The notes beneath the pieces were generated by a model, which saw only the letters and a program-made list of their open reading frames with translations, was not told where the DNA came from and made no database searches. From positions 1-9,164 of the forward strand of contig USGN01000041.1 of assembly GCA_900554255.1 (NCBI GenBank): a stretch of DNA of 9,164 bases, given 5' to 3'. The DNA is from an uncultured Collinsella sp. (GTDB lineage: Bacteria > Actinomycetota > Coriobacteriia > Coriobacteriales > Coriobacteriaceae). Of this stretch, positions 6,340 through 9,164 are shown piece by piece (positions within the stretch are counted from its first letter, which is position 1; each line of letters begins with the position of its first letter). The position numbers and the translations under genes were made by a program.

Positions 6340-6993
6340 CTACCCCCTCAGCTCGGACAGGTCGCGCGCATCGAGCGAGTGGGAGTCGTCCCAAATGCGA
6401 CGCACGACGATGGACATGATGATGACGGCAAAGATGGCGTCGGTGGCGATACCGATCTCGATGATCTCGGGAGCGGTGGGGGCCAAAAGCGCGAGCGTCA
6501 CATGGCTGCCGTTTTCCATAAGGCAGTATCCAAAGATCTGCTTCATGATGTTGCGCTGCGAGATGATGCAGGTGAGGCCCACAAAGAAGTGAGCGAAGCT
6601 AATAGCGAGCGCAGGCGTTGCGACCTCGGCCGTGGGCAGGCTGATCTGCGTCACGACGGCAAAGCAAATCGCGACCTCCACGGCGATGATGCAAATGGCC
6701 CACGCGGGCTTAAGGCCGGCCTTGAGCGATGCGTCGCTCGGCTCGCCCATCTTCTTGTATGCGCGGTTGAGGATATAAGGGACCAGGACGACCTTGGTGA
6801 TAAAGGCAGATCCAGCCCACATAAGCAGCTCCTGCGCACCGGTGGTGACACCGAGCGTGGCGAGCAGTCCCACGAGCACCAGCGACTGCACCGCATACCA
6901 GCTGATGGAATGCTTGATGTTCTTTGAGACGACCACCATGGTGGACGTGACGATCAGAAGGCCGCCAAGGATGTTGACGATCGAATAACCCAT
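6340..6993 (-). CDS. hyfE: Hydrogenase-4 membrane subunit HyfE (NuoK-like)
   Basis: Small integral membrane protein of 217 residues, essentially the length of E. coli HyfE (216). HyfE combines a NuoK-like core with extra helices and sits between the antiporter-like subunits and the anchor. The N-terminus is a long hydrophobic helix starting right after MGYSIVN. Further helices follow, with a polar loop at about residues 77-92 (NRAYKKMGEPSDASLK). The characteristic segment QIFGYCLMENGSHVTLALLA carries a buried glutamate-asparagine pair, and the glutamate is the likely NuoK-type ion-path residue. A last helix precedes a charged tail. ATG at 6993 is supported by AGGAGG. The stop is TAG at 6342-6340, three bases before hyfF. 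Its presence with hyfD and hyfF separates this Hyf-type complex from the smaller Hyc (hydrogenase-3) complex, which lacks these subunits. Confidence 0.92.
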   Translation of the reverse strand: MGYSIVNILGGLLIVTSTMVVVSKNIKHSISWYAVQSLVLVGLLATLGVTTGAQELLMWAGSAFITKVVLVPYILNRAYKKMGEPSDASLKAGLKPAWAICIIAVEVAICFAVVTQISLPTAEVATPALAISFAHFFVGLTCIISQRNIMKQIFGYCLMENGSHVTLALLAPTAPEIIEIGIATDAIFAVIIMSIVVRRIWDDSHSLDARDLSELRG

Positions 6994-7002
6994 GTCGTTC
7001 TA

Positions 7003-7009
7003 CCTCCTA
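7003..7009 (-). promoter_or_regulatory. Ribosome binding site of hyfE overlapping the hyfD stop codon
   Basis: On the minus strand the bases read TAGGAGG: the first three are the hyfD stop codon and the last six (AGGAGG) are a near-perfect Shine-Dalgarno site, nine bases before the hyfE ATG at 6993. A ribosome terminating hyfD sits on the hyfE initiation site, so the two genes are probably translationally coupled. Confidence 0.75.
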
Positions 7010-8464
7010 ACCGATCCAGCTGGCCGAAAGCGGGCCGCTGACGATGACCATGATGATGAGCACGATGAACACGAACGCCATCGCGCGGGGAAGCGGGGCT
7101 CCCGCAGCGACCTCTTCGCTCGGCTCGCCGGGCAGGCAATAGCCCATCCACTTGAGGAACCAGGCAAAGGTGGCGACGGTCTCGGCGACCATGATGCACA
7201 CGAGCACCAGGATCGCGACATTGCCGGCACCCACAGAGAAGCCGCCGGCGATGATCTGGAACTTCGAGAAGAACGTGTTCATGGGCGGCACGCCGGCAAT
7301 AGCGAGTGCCGCGACACCAAAGCCCACGCCCGAGATCGGGTACTTCTTAACGATGCCGCGAAGCTTGGGCAGCATACGCGTGCCGAGCGTAAAGGAGAAC
7401 GAACCGGCGATCAGGAAGAACAGCGTCTTGGCGAAGGCATGGTTAAAGATGTGGCACACGGCGCCATCGAAGGCGAGCTGGCTACCAAAGACCGAAAGGC
7501 CCAGACCAAAGAACACGTAGGAGAGCTGGGCGATCGTGGAGAAGGCCAGCAGACGCTTCATGTCCTTTTGCGGCAGGTACATAAGGAAACCAAAGAGCAT
7601 GGTGACCATAGCGTCGATAATGGCGACCCAGCCCACGATCTCGGGAATCTCGCCGGCAGAGACGAGTGCACGCGCGAACACGCACACGCCAACCTTAACC
7701 ATCGAGGCGCCATGCAGGTAGGCCGAAACAGGCGTCGGCGCCTCCATGGCCGAAGGCAGCCACATGTACATGGGGACCTGTGCGGACTTGGCCCAGGCCG
7801 CAAACAGCACGAGCAAAAGGACGATAGCCTTGAGCTTGGCGTCGAGGCCGGCGATCGCGGTGATGGCGAAGGTGCCGGTGTGGGCAAACACAATGGCGGC
7901 GCCCAGATACAGGCCGAGCGCACCGATATGCGTGATGATCAGAGCCTTCATGCCGGCCTTCTTGGCCGTAGGCGACATGTAGTAGCTAATGAGGCCCCAA
8001 GAGCACGCACCCGTGATCTCAAAGAACACGAGCTGGCCCAAAAGGGTCGAGCTGTACACGAGGCCGGCCATGGCGCCGATGAAGGTCGCGAGGTACGCGT
8101 AGAAGCGACGACGCGGCGCATCGGGATGCTCACGGTTATTCTCGCTCATATAGGGAATCGAATAGATCACGACAAGCAGGCCGATACCCACAAAGGCGGG
8201 CGCGAGCAGCGTGCTCATGCGATCGAAGGTGAATCCCATGACGAGGGTCTGCCCAAACGAGATCAGGGGGACCTGCGTGTCGGGCATGCCGGCGCCAGCG
8301 AAATTCGCGGCGAGGGCGATGGTGCAGACCGTCGAGACGGCGGCACCCAAAACGCTGAACCACTTGGCGTACGGACGGGGGAACAGGGCGACGAGCACCG
8401 AGGCCACCATCGGGGCCGCGATAGCGACCAAGCCGAGAAGGGACAGACTGACTGCAAATGACAT
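7007..8464 (-). CDS. hyfD: Hydrogenase-4 antiporter-like membrane subunit HyfD
   Basis: Polytopic membrane protein of 485 residues (E. coli HyfD is about 480), of the NuoL/NuoM/NuoN and Mrp antiporter-like family. Such subunits are thought to translocate protons or sodium ions. Residues of the ion path are present: Glu149 in VFFEITGACSWG, Lys226 in AAWAKSAQVPMYMWLP, His251 and Lys257 in YLHGASMVK, and His338, His342 and Lys346 in CHIFNHAFAKTLFF. Some 13-14 hydrophobic helices run through the protein with short polar loops. The start is ATG at 8464, preceded by AAGGGAG about five bases upstream. The stop is TAG at 7009-7007. It lies 15 bases after hyfC and 13 bases before hyfE. No truncation or missing key residue is seen. 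The paralogue HyfF lies two genes downstream. HyfD is chosen over HyfF from position and from the length match. Confidence 0.93.
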   Translation of the reverse strand: MSFAVSLSLLGLVAIAAPMVASVLVALFPRPYAKWFSVLGAAVSTVCTIALAANFAGAGMPDTQVPLISFGQTLVMGFTFDRMSTLLAPAFVGIGLLVVIYSIPYMSENNREHPDAPRRRFYAYLATFIGAMAGLVYSSTLLGQLVFFEITGACSWGLISYYMSPTAKKAGMKALIITHIGALGLYLGAAIVFAHTGTFAITAIAGLDAKLKAIVLLLVLFAAWAKSAQVPMYMWLPSAMEAPTPVSAYLHGASMVKVGVCVFARALVSAGEIPEIVGWVAIIDAMVTMLFGFLMYLPQKDMKRLLAFSTIAQLSYVFFGLGLSVFGSQLAFDGAVCHIFNHAFAKTLFFLIAGSFSFTLGTRMLPKLRGIVKKYPISGVGFGVAALAIAGVPPMNTFFSKFQIIAGGFSVGAGNVAILVLVCIMVAETVATFAWFLKWMGYCLPGEPSEEVAAGAPLPRAMAFVFIVLIIMVIVSGPLSASWIG

Positions 8465-8479
8465 TGTTTCTCCCTTCTC

Positions 8480-9164
8480 CTACACGCCGACGACCACGAA
8501 GACAAACGCCAGAACGGCGATGCCCACAACGGCCCAGGTCTGATTGCCAAGCACCTTAAAACGCGAGCGCGAGCAGGAGTTCTCGATCACGCCGCATACG
8601 ACAAAGTCGATAAGGCACTTCACCAGGAAGATGACGGCACCCAGAACGGCGGCGGCGCCCACGGTCGCGGGCTCGCCCCAAGGGATGAAGATTGCGCAGA
8701 ACCAAGCGACGACCAGGACCTGTTTCATGGACATGGCGAGCTTGGCCATGGCGAGCGACGGGCCGGAAAGCTCGGCGAGCGGACCTTCCTGAAGCTCCTG
8801 CTCGGCCTCGGCCTGATCAAACGGCAGCTTGCCGAGTTCCATGTAGCAGGCGATCGCAAAGGCGATGCCGGCGAGAATCACGGCGACCGGCGCGTCGACG
8901 GCGCCCGTCATGATGTGCTGACCCATAGTGGCGATGTCGGTGGAGCCACACACCAGGGCGGCGGCAAACAGCGCCAGCAGCATGGACGGCTCGATGAGCA
9001 CGCTCATAAGCAGCTCGCGAACGCCGCCGATACCGGCGTAGGCGTTGGACGAATCCACACCGCAGAGGGCGAAGAAGAAGCGGGCGAGCGCCAGGCTGTA
9101 CATGATGGTGATGGCGTCACCAAAGACCGGGATGGGGCTTTGTGCCGTAAAGAGCGGCAGGCCC
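8480..9164 (-). CDS. hyfC: Hydrogenase-4 membrane anchor HyfC/HycD (NuoH-like), 5' partial
   Basis: Membrane subunit that anchors the soluble hydrogenase arm and corresponds to NuoH of complex I. The frame is open to the right edge: 20 codons precede the first internal ATG (9103), so that ATG is not the real start. About 227 residues are visible and stop at TAG (8482-8480). The family is about 300-320 residues long, so roughly the first 80-90 are missing. The diagnostic piece is the loop LPFDQAEAEQELQEGPLAE followed by LSG and a lysine before the next helix, matching the acidic loop of E. coli HycD/HyfC almost residue for residue. About six hydrophobic segments are visible, including one after IFIPWGEP and a last one at the C-terminus. 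hyfD begins 15 bases downstream, so the two are co-transcribed. The family call is secure. HyfC rather than HycD is inferred from the adjacent hyfD/E/F genes, which Hyc-type operons lack. Confidence 0.93.
   Translation of the reverse strand, partial: GLPLFTAQSPIPVFGDAITIMYSLALARFFFALCGVDSSNAYAGIGGVRELLMSVLIEPSMLLALFAAALVCGSTDIATMGQHIMTGAVDAPVAVILAGIAFAIACYMELGKLPFDQAEAEQELQEGPLAELSGPSLAMAKLAMSMKQVLVVAWFCAIFIPWGEPATVGAAAVLGAVIFLVKCLIDFVVCGVIENSCSRSRFKVLGNQTWAVVGIAVLAFVFVVVGV

Noticed and set aside
2800..6927. Plus-strand open frame of 1375 codons antisense to hyfF-hyfG
   Set aside because: It is the mirror of high-GC codon bias in the genes opposite. Its translation is His/Asp/Gly/Arg-rich with no recognisable domain, and the minus-strand frames carry clear conserved motifs.
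6992..8461. Plus-strand open frame of 489 codons antisense to hyfD
   Set aside because: Almost exactly covers hyfD in reverse and is hydrophilic, repetitive and without homology. A shadow frame.

Overview
The window is one contiguous block of a membrane-bound [NiFe] hydrogenase operon of the formate hydrogenlyase type (group 4, Hyf/Hyc family). Every gene lies on the minus strand, so transcription runs from the right edge to the left. The gene order is the Escherichia coli hyf order: hyfC (5' end cut off by the right edge), hyfD, hyfE, hyfF, hyfG, hyfH, hyfI, a hycH/hyfJ-type maturation gene, a hycI-type endopeptidase gene, and finally a formate/nitrite channel gene of the FocA family, whose 3' end is cut off by the left edge.

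The organism is probably a GC-rich anaerobic fermenter. Strong GGAGG-type ribosome binding sites, tight gene packing and high-GC codon choice fit a gut coriobacterium such as Collinsella, but this is an inference from general character and not from a marker gene. No RNA gene, mobile element, CRISPR array, clear promoter or clear terminator is visible. The largest non-coding gap is 39 bases (374-412), so the whole window looks like the interior of a single transcript whose promoter, and probably hyfA, hyfB and a formate dehydrogenase gene, lie beyond the right edge.

Layout by function: 9164-4777 encodes the membrane arm (HyfC, a NuoH-like anchor; HyfD and HyfF, NuoL/M/N-like antiporter-type subunits; HyfE, a NuoK-like subunit). 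4773-1498 encodes the soluble arm (HyfG, a fused NuoC-NuoD-like catalytic large subunit; HyfH, an 8Fe ferredoxin-like subunit; HyfI, a NuoB-like small subunit). 1497-413 encodes maturation proteins (HycH-like, and the HycI-like nickel-dependent protease that trims the HyfG C-terminus). 373-1 encodes the start of a formate channel. Together they would move formate across the membrane, pass its electrons through HyfH and HyfI to the NiFe site in HyfG, make H2, and possibly pump ions through HyfD/E/F.

The one real anomaly is in hyfH. An in-frame TAG at 2648-2646 interrupts the gene exactly inside the first CxxC of a conserved C-terminal four-cysteine motif, and the downstream codons continue in the same frame with clear HycF/HyfH homology. 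A single CAG-to-TAG change would explain it. TAG is used as the ordinary stop in at least five other genes here, which argues against genome-wide recoding.
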